From Hymenobacter sp. BRD128 (GTDB taxonomy: Bacteria; Bacteroidota; Bacteroidia; Cytophagales; Hymenobacteraceae): a DNA stretch of 64,000 bases. Below are positions 1 through 8,129 of this stretch, in pieces. The DNA lies in the NCBI RefSeq assembly GCF_013256625.1, contig NZ_CP053908.1, forward strand, positions 806,001-870,000, read 5' to 3'. Position numbers and translations under genes: made by a program. The notes under the pieces were generated by a model. That model was not told the DNA's origin, did not search any database, and was given only the letters and a program-made list of their open reading frames with translations. The stretch's first letter is position 1, and the number at the start of each line of letters is the position of its first letter.

Positions 1-538
1 AGTAGCCCACCTGGGCGCGGCCCTGGCTAGCCTGCCCCAGCAGTGGCCGGCGGTTTTCGAGGCGCACCACGCCGCCCGTGCCGGCCCCGTACACGCTGCC
101 GGCCGGCCCCTTCAGCACCTCAATGCGCCCAATTTGGGCCGGGTCCAGAATGTTGAGCGGGCTCGTGCCATTGGCCTCCGTAAAGGGAATGTCGAAGTAG
201 TACATTTTGACGTTGCGCACGCCGAAGGGCGACCGTAGCGTGCTGCCTCGCACGCTGAGGCGGTAGCTGCCGGTAGCCCGCTCCTCCAGCCGCACGCCCG
301 GCAGCGTATTCACCGCCGAGGCCAGCGAACTCTCATTGAAGCGCTGAATAATCGTGTTGTCGATGACGCCCACGCCGGCCGCCGTGCGGCGCAGCGGCAG
401 CCGCTGGCCGTAGCCCACCACCGTGGCGGCGGGCAGGGCGCGGGCAGTAAGCGTATCGGGGGGGCTGGAGGCCTGTTGCGCCACTAGGCGCAGGGCCGGC
501 ATTAGCAATAAGACTAGCAGCAGGTAACGTGGCAGCAT
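1..538 (-). CDS. TonB-dependent receptor, N-terminal part (runs off the left edge)
   Basis: The frame opens at ATG 538 and stays open to base 1, so only about 179 N-terminal residues are present. It starts with a hydrophobic signal peptide (MLPRYLLLVLLLMPALRLVA), followed by a TonB plug domain: a TonB-box-like stretch (residues about 30-40), then segments such as 'AVNTLPGVRLEERATGSYR' and 'IEVLKGPAGSVYGAGTGGVV', which are diagnostic of the plug of outer-membrane TonB-dependent transporters. There is no N-terminal carboxypeptidase-like domain, unlike SusC proteins, so a siderophore, cobalamin or metal receptor is more likely than a glycan receptor. The substrate cannot be told. A -7-like TACCTTGG lies just upstream on the minus strand. 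Confidence 0.9.
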   Translation of the reverse strand, partial: MLPRYLLLVLLLMPALRLVAQQASSPPDTLTARALPAATVVGYGQRLPLRRTAAGVGVIDNTIIQRFNESSLASAVNTLPGVRLEERATGSYRLSVRGSTLRSPFGVRNVKMYYFDIPFTEANGTSPLNILDPAQIGRIEVLKGPAGSVYGAGTGGVVRLENRRPLLGQASQGRAQVGY

Positions 539-1255
539 GAAAACGTGGCGAGGTTGCTAGGCCAAACGGCCAAGGTAGGAGTGGGGTTCGCGTTGGCGCC
601 GATTGAGCACTCACAAGGCTAGCTTAGCTCATGCTCTGCCTCGATTGCAGTCGGCCCCTTATTCCTGCTTAACGACAGGCGGTACCTCAAACGTGATAAG
701 CTGCTGCTTACTAGCAAGGTTGATTGCTTTCGCAAAGGGGTTATCGCAGATGAAAACATCGCCCATATATGGCGAATACCTCCTTCCCAAGCCTAAGTGG
801 CCACAGAATCGGCCGGTAGTTTTGGGGGCTTTTGGTAGGGTACTATCCATATCACTTATTGAAAGAATAACCGGGCTGCTAGCCGCTGGTTTTTCAGCTG
901 CCGCCGACCGAAAGTGGCGTAGAGCGGTTCCATAGCCGGTCCTGTTCGGCTCGGTGAAGACCTGCGCCGCCTGCTGGCGCACCTGCGTTTTCTAGCGGCT
1001 GGGTTGTTCCACCGGTACTGGGTAGCGTGTGGCCAACCCGGCCAGTGGGTGCCGTGCCGTCAGGGTGACTAACGCAACTTCTGCGTTGCACTCAGCAGGG
1101 CGGCGGCGACGGGGGCATTTTGGGTGGCGCTGCCTAAGCTAGCCGCCAGAAGCAGTTCAAACTTTTGGAAATTCTATCCTTGGGCTAGCCCCGGCACAAC
1201 CCTGCGGGGCAAAAATCGGTTAGCCTACCCTAACCCTGCTAATTTTCATTTCCAC
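539..1255. other. Long spacer with no convincing gene
   Basis: About 700 bases between the divergent receptor and ohr. Frames on both strands overlap (603-935 plus, 659-982 minus) without a start signal, recognisable motif or typical codon use. The minus frame at 659-982 has a non-random-looking C-terminal half ending in 'ITFEVPPVVKQE', so it could be the tail of a lost gene, but I cannot assign it. A -7-like TAATTTTC lies at 1240-1247, just ahead of ohr. Confidence 0.4.
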
Positions 1256-1735
1256 ATGGACTCTACTAAAAATACCCTCTACACGGCTGATGCGACGGCC
1301 GTGGGTGGCCGCAGCGGCCACGTGCGCTCCGCCACTGGTATTATTGACCTCGATATGTCGGTGCCCGAAGGCCTCGGCGGCAAAAAAGGCGCTACCAATC
1401 CCGAAGAATTATTCGCGGCCGGCTATTCGTCGTGCTTTCAGCAGGCGCTGCTCGTTATTGCGCAGCGTAATAATGATAAACTCGACCCCGGCACCGAGGT
1501 AAAATGCTCGGTAACACTGTTTCAGGAGGGTGAAGGCTACGGTCTGAGCGCCGTGCTCGATGTAGACCTGAAGTCTTTTGACCGCGACAAAACTATCGAA
1601 ATGGTGCGTCAGGCCCATAAAATCTGCCCCTATTCGGTAGGCACGCGCGGCAACATGGAGGTGGAGCTAAGGGTCCAAGGCCAAGCCGTGCCCGTGCAGG
1701 CCGAAGAAAATGCCGGGGTAGCCGAAGGCAAGTAA
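1256..1735 (+). CDS. ohr: Organic hydroperoxide resistance protein, OsmC/Ohr family
   Basis: 159 residues, the usual Ohr length. Ohr is a cytoplasmic thiol peroxidase that reduces organic and lipid hydroperoxides with two cysteines, recycled by lipoylated proteins. Both cysteines are visible: one in 'AGYSSCFQQAL' (about residue 60) and one in 'AHKICPYSVGTRGN' (about residue 124). The N-terminal 'YTADATAVGGRSGHVRS' and 'NPEELFAAGYSSCF' are Ohr rather than OsmC signatures. The frame is open further upstream (from 1124), but ATG 1256 fits the family start. No MarR-type OhrR gene is adjacent. A weak hairpin follows the stop. Confidence 0.95.
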   Translation: MDSTKNTLYTADATAVGGRSGHVRSATGIIDLDMSVPEGLGGKKGATNPEELFAAGYSSCFQQALLVIAQRNNDKLDPGTEVKCSVTLFQEGEGYGLSAVLDVDLKSFDRDKTIEMVRQAHKICPYSVGTRGNMEVELRVQGQAVPVQAEENAGVAEGK

Positions 1736-1763
1736 AACGCTCGGTAGCTAGCTACACTTAGTC

Positions 1764-1797
1764 GAAAGGGCTCATCTGCCAAGCAGGTGGGCCTTTT
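1764..1797 (+). terminator. Probable terminator of ohr
   Basis: Imperfect hairpin (AAGGGCtcatCTGC pairing with GCAGgtgGGCCTT, including G-U pairs) followed by TTTT, 28 bases after the ohr stop. Confidence 0.5.
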
Positions 1798-1977
1798 GCT
1801 GGGTACCATAAGCTGGGGCCACCCTGCCTCATACTTCTATTGCCTTGTGCCGCTTGTCATTGGCGGCAGAGCCACCAGGCCGGCCGCCAGCTTAGGCGCC
1901 CGCACCTTTTGCGTAGCAGCATGCGTAAGAAGCCCATTACCTTTGGGCTAGCTGCCACTAGCGGCTTTTGCTTATCA

Positions 1978-2523
1978 ATGATGAAAAAAATACTCCTAGT
2001 AGTAGGCGCTGCCGCCGCGCTCGCCTCGTGCCGCGAAGCCGGTACCGCCGTTCAGAGCCATCCCTCGGCCTCGGGCACCGCCGATGCCAAAGTGCTGCGC
2101 TTCGACACCACTTTTCTAAAAACGGGCACCACCCGCACCTATCCGCATACTTATACCGGCAAAATGCTGGTAGGCCAGACCAAGAAAGTGGCTGTGCCCG
2201 TGCAAATTAACTGGACAACGGTGGAGCAGGCGGGCTGCCCGCAGGTAGCCGCCGTGCAAGTATATCAGCTCAATGGCAGCGACCGCCGCACCAGCCTGAC
2301 GGCCAAAGCTATGCGCGATGCCGTGTGCAAGCCGGGCCAGCAGCCGGCCGGGGCTGTTCGCCCCGGTAGCAATGCTTCGGCCTACACCGGGGCTGCTTAC
2401 CTCAAATTAATTGGCGAGGCCCGCGAAATTCACCGCACTACCTCCGTCACATTCACGCTCAACGGGTTAGGCTACCACGATACCCTCGATGGCGACTCGG
2501 CCACTACCAGCAGCGTGCAGTAA
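1978..2523 (+). CDS. Predicted lipoprotein of unknown function
   Basis: 181 residues from ATG 1978 (ATG 1981 is equally possible). The N-terminus MMKKILLVVGAAAALASC is a lipoprotein signal with lipobox ALASC, so the mature protein should be lipid-anchored on C18 in the envelope. The rest is probably beta-rich: 'YTGKMLVGQTKKVAVPVQIN' and 'TTSVTFTLNGLGYHDT' alternate like strands, and two further cysteines could form a disulfide. I do not recognise a family. The open frame extends upstream to 1840, but that extension lacks a signal sequence and is unlikely to be translated. A strong terminator follows. Confidence 0.75.
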   Translation: MMKKILLVVGAAAALASCREAGTAVQSHPSASGTADAKVLRFDTTFLKTGTTRTYPHTYTGKMLVGQTKKVAVPVQINWTTVEQAGCPQVAAVQVYQLNGSDRRTSLTAKAMRDAVCKPGQQPAGAVRPGSNASAYTGAAYLKLIGEAREIHRTTSVTFTLNGLGYHDTLDGDSATTSSVQ

Positions 2524-2544
2524 AAAACGAGGGCTGCCAAATGC

Positions 2545-2583
2545 AAAAAGCCCCGGCTGCCAAGCTAGCCGGGGCTTTTTGCG
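2545..2583. terminator. Strong bidirectional terminator
   Basis: Perfect 14-base stem (AAAAAGCCCCGGCT / AGCCGGGGCTTTTT) with an 8-base loop. A and T tracts on both sides let it serve the lipoprotein gene on the plus strand and the small gene ending at 2599 on the minus strand. Confidence 0.85.
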
Positions 2584-2598
2584 TTGATATTATTGCTG

Positions 2599-2865
2599 TT
2601 AATTCAGGTAGATGCGGTGCGTGAGCTCGAAGCGGTGGGGTGCGAAGGCATTGTAGTAGGGCGCCGGGCCATCGAAAGTGAGCACGTGCACCAGCGGAAT
2701 GCCTTCGAGGCGGCTTTCAACCACGCGCACGGGGTATACCTCGCCCACCGCTGGCCAGTCGCCGCCGTGGTTGGCCGGCCGGTTGTCGGCATCGACGCAG
2801 CGGGCATAATCGAGGTAGGGGGCCGCCGTTGTGGCTTCGGCCAGGGTGTAGCTAGCAACTTCCAT
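2599..2865 (-). CDS. Small protein of unknown function
   Basis: 88 residues from ATG 2865 (MEVASYTLAEATTAAPYLDY...). Earlier in-frame starts give a low-quality extension and are not preferred. It is soluble, acidic to neutral, with no signal peptide or membrane segment. The ending 'YNAFAPHRFELTHRIYLN' is beta-like. Codon use matches the surrounding genes, supporting a real gene. No family is recognised. It converges on the lipoprotein gene and shares its terminator. Confidence 0.6.
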   Translation of the reverse strand: MEVASYTLAEATTAAPYLDYARCVDADNRPANHGGDWPAVGEVYPVRVVESRLEGIPLVHVLTFDGPAPYYNAFAPHRFELTHRIYLN

Positions 2866-3014
2866 AGGGCAAAGGGATGAGGAGCAAATAAATACGAAGT
2901 AACGCCGCAAAATGTTGGCCCGTGGCCAGCTTGCGAATAGCAGCCCTAACACGCGCACCGAGTCAGAAGTTTAAGCTTGCCCGGTTTTTGCCAGCGGCAA
3001 GGCTAGCGCGCTTC

Positions 3015-3512
3015 TTAGTTGGCGGGCCGGGGCAGGGCGTACTGCTTGCGGTCGAGCACCACGTAGCCACTCTGCCAATACCGCCCCAGGTGGCGCGGCG
3101 AAAGGCTGCCTGCGCCGGGCACCAGATTACTGATAGCTAGCCGTAGCACGTGGCCGTTGAGCCAGTATTCTTCCAGAATAACCTTGCTGCTGGTTTTAAT
3201 ATAATAATGCTCCTGCACGCGGCCATTGCGGCGGTAGCGCGTCACGTGCCGCCACTGTAGCCGAGTCGTGGTGGCTGCTCCTGCGGTGGCTACTATGTCT
3301 ACCACGCCGCGCACCACCTGCCGCCGGAGGCGCTGCGTATGCATGTCGGTGCTAAAGTAAGCGCTCCGGGCCTGCACTTGCTGCCGCAGCTGCGTGGCTT
3401 GCCGCAGCAGCGTGTCGCGCGCGGCAAGGGCTTGGGCGGGGTCGGCAATAATCTGGGCCTGGGCGGCCGTAGCAGTCAAAAAGGTGGCTAGTAGCCCCAG
3501 TCGGTATAGCAT
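3015..3512 (-). CDS. Secreted protein of unknown function
   Basis: 165 residues from ATG 3512. The start MLYRLGLLATFLTATAAQAQ is a clear signal peptide with an AQAQ cleavage site, so export to the periplasm or beyond is expected. The first third of the mature part is helical and Arg/Gln-rich ('RDTLLRQATQLRQQVQARSA'). The remainder looks like antiparallel strands ('TRLQWRHVTRYRRNGRVQEH', 'SKVILEEYWLNGHVLRL'). An upstream in-frame extension exists but buries the signal peptide, so ATG 3512 is chosen. No known domain is recognised. Confidence 0.65.
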   Translation of the reverse strand: MLYRLGLLATFLTATAAQAQIIADPAQALAARDTLLRQATQLRQQVQARSAYFSTDMHTQRLRRQVVRGVVDIVATAGAATTTRLQWRHVTRYRRNGRVQEHYYIKTSSKVILEEYWLNGHVLRLAISNLVPGAGSLSPRHLGRYWQSGYVVLDRKQYALPRPAN

Positions 3513-3637
3513 GCGCAACAGAATAATGAAGCGCGAAGGTATTCGCTTCCTGTATCTGCTCCGTGCGGGGAAATAAAAAAAAAACAGGCTTCTTCCCAAT
3601 CGCTGCTGAAAAGAAGCCTGTTACGCAATAGCCCAGC

Positions 3638-4618
3638 CTAGCTGAAGCCCAGCACCGGATGCGGCTGATACGGCGCTTCCAGCCGCGTTATTTCATCCTC
3701 CGAGAGCCTGACGCCCACGGCCGCCACGGCGTCTTCGAGGTGGCCGGGTTTGCTGGCCCCCACAATAGGCGCCGTGATGACGGGCTTGCTCAGCATCCAG
3801 GCCAGGGCAATCTGGGCGTTGGGCAGGCCGTGCTCCCGGGCAATTTCCGTCACGCGGTCGGCCACCGCAAAGTCATCGTCGCGGCCGTAGAGGCTTTTGC
3901 CAAAGGCGTCGGTTTTGGCGCGCTCCGTCTCGTTACGCTCCTTCGAGCGCCCACCCGTGAGCAAGCCCCTAGCCAGCGGCGACCACGGAATAACCCCGAT
4001 GCCCTGGTCCTGGCACAGCGGCAGCATCTCGCGTTCCTCCTCGCGGTACACCAGGTTGTAGTGCGGCTGCATACTCACGAAGCGCGTCCAGTTGTGCTTG
4101 TCGGCCAAGTACAGCGCCTGCGCAAACTGCCAGCTGAACATACTGCTAGCCCCGATGTAGCGGGCCTTGCCGGCCTTCACTACGTCGTGCAGCGCCTCCA
4201 GCGTTTCCTCAATCGGCGTGTCATAGTCCCAGCGGTGAATCTGGTAGAGGTCTACGTAGTCGGTGCCCAGCCGCTTGAGGCTGGCGTCGATGGCGCTCAT
4301 GATGTGCTTGCGCGACAAGCCCTTATCATTCGGTCCCGGCCCCATGGGGTTGAAAACTTTGGTGGCCAGCACCACTTCATCGCGCTTGGCAAAGTCGCGC
4401 AGGGCGCGGCCCACCACTTCCTCGCTAGCCCCGTTCGAGTACACGTCGGCCGTGTCGAAGAAGTTGATGCCCAGCTCCAGGGCTTTTTGAATAAACGGCC
4501 GGCTAGCCTCCTCCTTAAGGGCCCAGGGCCAGCGCTCGGTGGGCGTGCCGTAAGTCATAGTGCCCAGGCAAATTTTGGAAACCTGCAAGCCAGTTTTTCC
4601 TAAGCGGGTAAATTCCAT
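3638..4618 (-). CDS. Aldo/keto reductase
   Basis: 326 residues, full family length. NADPH-dependent oxidoreductase with a (beta/alpha)8 barrel. The N-terminus MEFTRLGKTGLQVSKICLGT is typical of the AKR11/12-like group. The catalytic tetrad is in place: Asp and Tyr in 'FFDTADVYSNGASEE', Lys in 'VVLATKVF', His in 'LYQIHRWDYDTP'. The NADP-binding segment 'ITAPIVGASKPGHLEDAV' is near the C-terminus. The physiological substrate (aldehydes, ketones or sugars) cannot be told. It is transcribed alone, with a large palindrome directly upstream. Confidence 0.93.
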   Translation of the reverse strand: MEFTRLGKTGLQVSKICLGTMTYGTPTERWPWALKEEASRPFIQKALELGINFFDTADVYSNGASEEVVGRALRDFAKRDEVVLATKVFNPMGPGPNDKGLSRKHIMSAIDASLKRLGTDYVDLYQIHRWDYDTPIEETLEALHDVVKAGKARYIGASSMFSWQFAQALYLADKHNWTRFVSMQPHYNLVYREEEREMLPLCQDQGIGVIPWSPLARGLLTGGRSKERNETERAKTDAFGKSLYGRDDDFAVADRVTEIAREHGLPNAQIALAWMLSKPVITAPIVGASKPGHLEDAVAAVGVRLSEDEITRLEAPYQPHPVLGFS

Positions 4619-4661
4619 CGTGGAAAAGGGAGTAAGGAAGTGATTAAAAGAATAAACAGCA

Positions 4662-4745
4662 CGTCATGCTGAGCTTGTCGAAGCATCTCTACCGCGCCGC
4701 TAGGGTATCGTGCGGTAGAGATGCTTCGACAAGCTCAGCATGACG
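4662..4745. repeat. Family A intergenic palindrome, perfect 34-base arms
   Basis: Inverted repeat with arms 4662-4695 and 4712-4745, perfectly complementary over 34 bases around a 16-base loop that contains CTAG. The core GTCATGCTGAGCTTGTCGAA recurs in variant or half form at 6883-6915, about 8086-8110, 13913-14021 and about 25944-25970, marking a dispersed REP-like family. Confidence 0.9.
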
Positions 4746-4770
4746 CTCACTGAGTTTAGGTAGTAAACCA

Positions 4771-4806
4771 AAAAAGCCCGCCTGGGTTACCAGACGGGCT
4801 TTTCTT
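4771..4806. terminator. Terminator of sucC
   Basis: Hairpin AAAAGCCCG-c-CTGG / CCAG-a-CGGGCTTTT with one mismatch and a GTTA loop. A and T tracts on both sides; it sits 22 bases beyond the sucC stop. Confidence 0.75.
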
Positions 4807-4827
4807 ATTGCTAGTGAGCTAGCGCAA

Positions 4828-6024
<1,197 letters not shown>

Positions 6025-6080
6025 CGGAGGGGGTAGGGGTGGAGTTTTTTGCTGGCGCGAAGGTAGGGCCGGGATGCCGC

Positions 6081-6122
6081 TTGTCATTGCCGCGCGCTAC
6101 TCCGTTGCGCTCGCAATGACAG
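6081..6122. repeat. Family B intergenic palindrome
   Basis: TTGTCATTGC...GCAATGACAG inverted repeat with a GC-rich, partly palindromic centre, upstream of sucC and lolD. It shares the TGTCATTGC / GCAATGACA core with copies at 13081-13126 and 18180-18222. Confidence 0.75.
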
Positions 6123-6165
6123 AATAGAGGAAGGCTATCGCCCAACGCCCGGCCGCCTTTGCGCG

Positions 6166-6173
6166 TAGCTTTG
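6166..6173 (+). promoter_or_regulatory. Bacteroidota -7 box (TAGCTTTG) of the LolD-type gene
   Basis: Exact match to TAnnTTTG, 31 bases ahead of the TTG start at 6205. No clear -33 TTG element was seen. Confidence 0.6.
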
Positions 6174-6204
6174 CCCTAGTACTGTCTGTTTTCCTTCGTT
6201 CGCT

Positions 6205-6861
6205 TTGCTACAAGCCATTAACCTCCGTAAAAGCTACAACTCGCTGGAAGTGCTCAAGGGCATCGACCTCACCATTCAACGGGCCGAAATCGTGAGCATC
6301 GTGGGGTCGTCGGGGGCTGGCAAAAGCACGCTGCTGCACATCCTGGGCACGTTGGACAATCCCGACTCGGGCGAGGTGCTCTTCGATGGGCAGTCCGTTA
6401 CGAGCCTGGGGCGCACCTCGCTGGCCAAGTTTCGCAACCGCCACATCGGCTTCGTGTTTCAGTTTCACAACCTGCTGCCCGAGTTTACGGCCATCGAAAA
6501 CGTGTGCCTGCCGGCCTACCTCGCCGACCGCTCCGAGAAAGAAGTGCGGGTGCGCGCCCGCGAATTGCTCGGCCTGCTCAACCTCGACCACCGCGTCGAC
6601 CACAAGCCGAGCGAAATGAGTGGCGGCGAGCAGCAGCGCGTGTCGGTGGCCCGCGCCCTCATCAACTCGCCCGAAATCATCTTTGCCGACGAGCCCAGCG
6701 GCAACCTCGACTCCAAGAACGCGCAGGAGCTGCACGAACTGTTCTTCTGGCTGCGCAAGGAGTTTGGCCAAACCTTCGTCATCGTGACCCACAACGACAC
6801 CCTAGCCCAGATGGCCGACCGCACCATCGTGATGCGCGACGGCCACATTCTGGAGGAGTAG
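6205..6861 (+). CDS. lolD: ABC transporter ATPase, LolD-type
   Basis: 218 residues. ATPase of the MacB/LolD group, which in Lol systems powers release of lipoproteins from the inner membrane. Walker A '[16 protein letters not shown]', Q-loop '[14 protein letters not shown]', signature '[15 protein letters not shown]', Walker B '[13 protein letters not shown]' and H-loop 'VIVTHND' are all intact. The only plausible start is TTG 6205 (an in-frame stop at 6166 and no ATG between), giving [11 protein letters not shown], which matches the family N-terminus. No permease is adjacent, so the LolCE-like partner must be elsewhere. The lolD symbol is by similarity; an FtsE- or MacB-like role is possible. 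Confidence 0.9.
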   Translation: MLQAINLRKSYNSLEVLKGIDLTIQRAEIVSIVGSSGAGKSTLLHILGTLDNPDSGEVLFDGQSVTSLGRTSLAKFRNRHIGFVFQFHNLLPEFTAIENVCLPAYLADRSEKEVRVRARELLGLLNLDHRVDHKPSEMSGGEQQRVSVARALINSPEIIFADEPSGNLDSKNAQELHELFFWLRKEFGQTFVIVTHNDTLAQMADRTIVMRDGHILEE

Positions 6862-6882
6862 GGCTAGCTGTTTTCCCAAGAG

Positions 6883-6922
6883 AACGTCATGCTGCGGTAA
6901 GCTCAGCATGACGTTTTTTTTA
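6883..6922 (+). terminator. Terminator built from a family A palindrome
   Basis: Perfect 12-base stem AACGTCATGCTG / CAGCATGACGTT with a short loop, followed by eight T. It carries the family A core and ends the lolD transcript. Confidence 0.85.
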
Positions 6923-7053
6923 GGCGGCTTTTAGCAGAAAGTCAGCGCTAAGGCAGTTGGAAAATCAACCTATCAAAAATAATTTTCAAACCTCATTTAA
7001 AGTGTCTGATAATCAGCGATAAAATTTACTAAAAAAATTGGCTTTCGTGGCAC

Positions 7054-7061
7054 TATCTTTG
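7054..7061 (+). promoter_or_regulatory. Bacteroidota -7 box (TATCTTTG)
   Basis: Exact TAnnTTTG match in an AT-rich stretch, about 60 bases ahead of the gene at 7123. Confidence 0.55.
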
Positions 7062-7122
7062 GCCCAGGGTAGTTTGATATGCGTACTACAGAACGATAAC
7101 CGGCCGCTGGCCACCCCACACC

Positions 7123-7935
7123 ATGACCGAAGTCACCAAAGCCCCGAAAGAAGCTACCGTTGCCAAGAAAGCCGCTCCCCGCGCGGAGAGCTATGACATT
7201 GCGAAGTCGGACGAGACGTTCGACCTGGCAAAGGACTTGGCCAAGTTTATCAAAGAGAACAAGCTCACCACGAATGTGCAGGGCAAGGAGTTTGTAAACG
7301 TGGAGGGCTGGCAGTATGCCGGCTCGCGCCTGGGTATCGTGCCCATCGTGGAGCACGTCATCAACCTCAGCAACGAGCAGGAGTTGAAGTATCAGGCCAA
7401 AGTGACACTGTTTGACCTGCGGCACGGCACGACGGTAGGTGCCGGCTTCGCCATCTGCTCGAACAAGGAGAGCGGCAAGAAATTCTACCAGGAGTTTGCC
7501 ATTGCCAGCATGGCCCAGACCCGCGCCATCGGCAAGGCTTACCGCAACATCCTGGCCTGGATTATCCGCGCCGCCGGCTACGAGCCTACCCCCGCCGAGG
7601 AGATGGAGTATAGCGGCAACGTGCCCGCGCCCGCCGTGGCCCCGGCCGTAGTGGCCGAGCCTGCCCCCGTGATGCGCGCCGTCACTACGGCCCCCGCCGC
7701 GCCGGCCGAAGCCCCGGCCGCCGAAGCTGCTGCTCCGGCCCCGGTGCAGTACGCCACGGCTAGCCAGAAAGAGGAGATTATCCGCCTGCTGAACCACCCG
7801 CTCATCACGCGCCAGGAGAAAACCAAGATGCTACTCAACATCAACCGCCTCGATGAGGAGCGCGCTACCCAGGCCATTGCCAAGCTGCGCAAAGCCATTG
7901 AGGACCGCGAAGGCACGACGGCCGTAGCCGCCTAA
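7123..7935 (+). CDS. Putative single-strand annealing protein, ERF/Rad52-like
   Basis: 270 residues. The N-terminal half (about 25-155) has the look of phage-type ERF/Rad52-like annealing proteins: 'VEGWQYAGSRLGIVPIVEHV', a beta-rich core with 'GFAICSNKESGKKFY', then the helix 'SMAQTRAIGKAYRNILAWII' and 'AAGYEPTPAEEM', which is very like the conserved end of those domains. An Ala/Pro-rich linker (about 165-205) leads to a small helical C-terminal domain (about 208-262, 'SQKEEIIRLLNHPLITRQEK'). Such proteins anneal or bind single-stranded DNA in recombination. It is stand-alone, with no phage genes nearby. The family call rests on motif resemblance only. Confidence 0.5.
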   Translation: MTEVTKAPKEATVAKKAAPRAESYDIAKSDETFDLAKDLAKFIKENKLTTNVQGKEFVNVEGWQYAGSRLGIVPIVEHVINLSNEQELKYQAKVTLFDLRHGTTVGAGFAICSNKESGKKFYQEFAIASMAQTRAIGKAYRNILAWIIRAAGYEPTPAEEMEYSGNVPAPAVAPAVVAEPAPVMRAVTTAPAAPAEAPAAEAAAPAPVQYATASQKEEIIRLLNHPLITRQEKTKMLLNINRLDEERATQAIAKLRKAIEDREGTTAVAA

Positions 7936-7962
7936 GCCCGCTAGCCTTAAGTTTTTGAAGAG

Positions 7963-7996
7963 AAGCCCGGTGCCGTAAGGTGCCGGGCTTTTTTTG
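7963..7996 (+). terminator. Terminator
   Basis: Stem AAGCCCGG / CCGGGCTT with an inner GCC/GGT pairing, followed by a run of T, 28 bases after the gene at 7123-7935. Confidence 0.8.
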
Positions 7997-8117
7997 GCGT
8001 CTTCATCCCGTCCGTCTGTCATGCCCATCTGGCGTCCCGAAGGCGGCATCTTATCAGGTTCGAACGACTTATTCTAGCTCGATAGGATGCTTCGCAAGCT
8101 CAGCACGACAGGCAGCG

Positions 8118-8125
8118 TAATTTTG
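8118..8125 (+). promoter_or_regulatory. -7 box (TAATTTTG) abutting the recQ start
   Basis: Exact TAnnTTTG match ending only four bases before ATG 8130. If used, transcription would begin at or next to the start codon, giving a leaderless recQ mRNA. Confidence 0.5.
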
Positions 8126-8129
8126 CTTT

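Noticed and set aside
603..1091. Several overlapping small frames upstream of ohr
   Set aside because: No motif, no start signal and conflicting strands; possibly old gene debris, but not supportable as genes.
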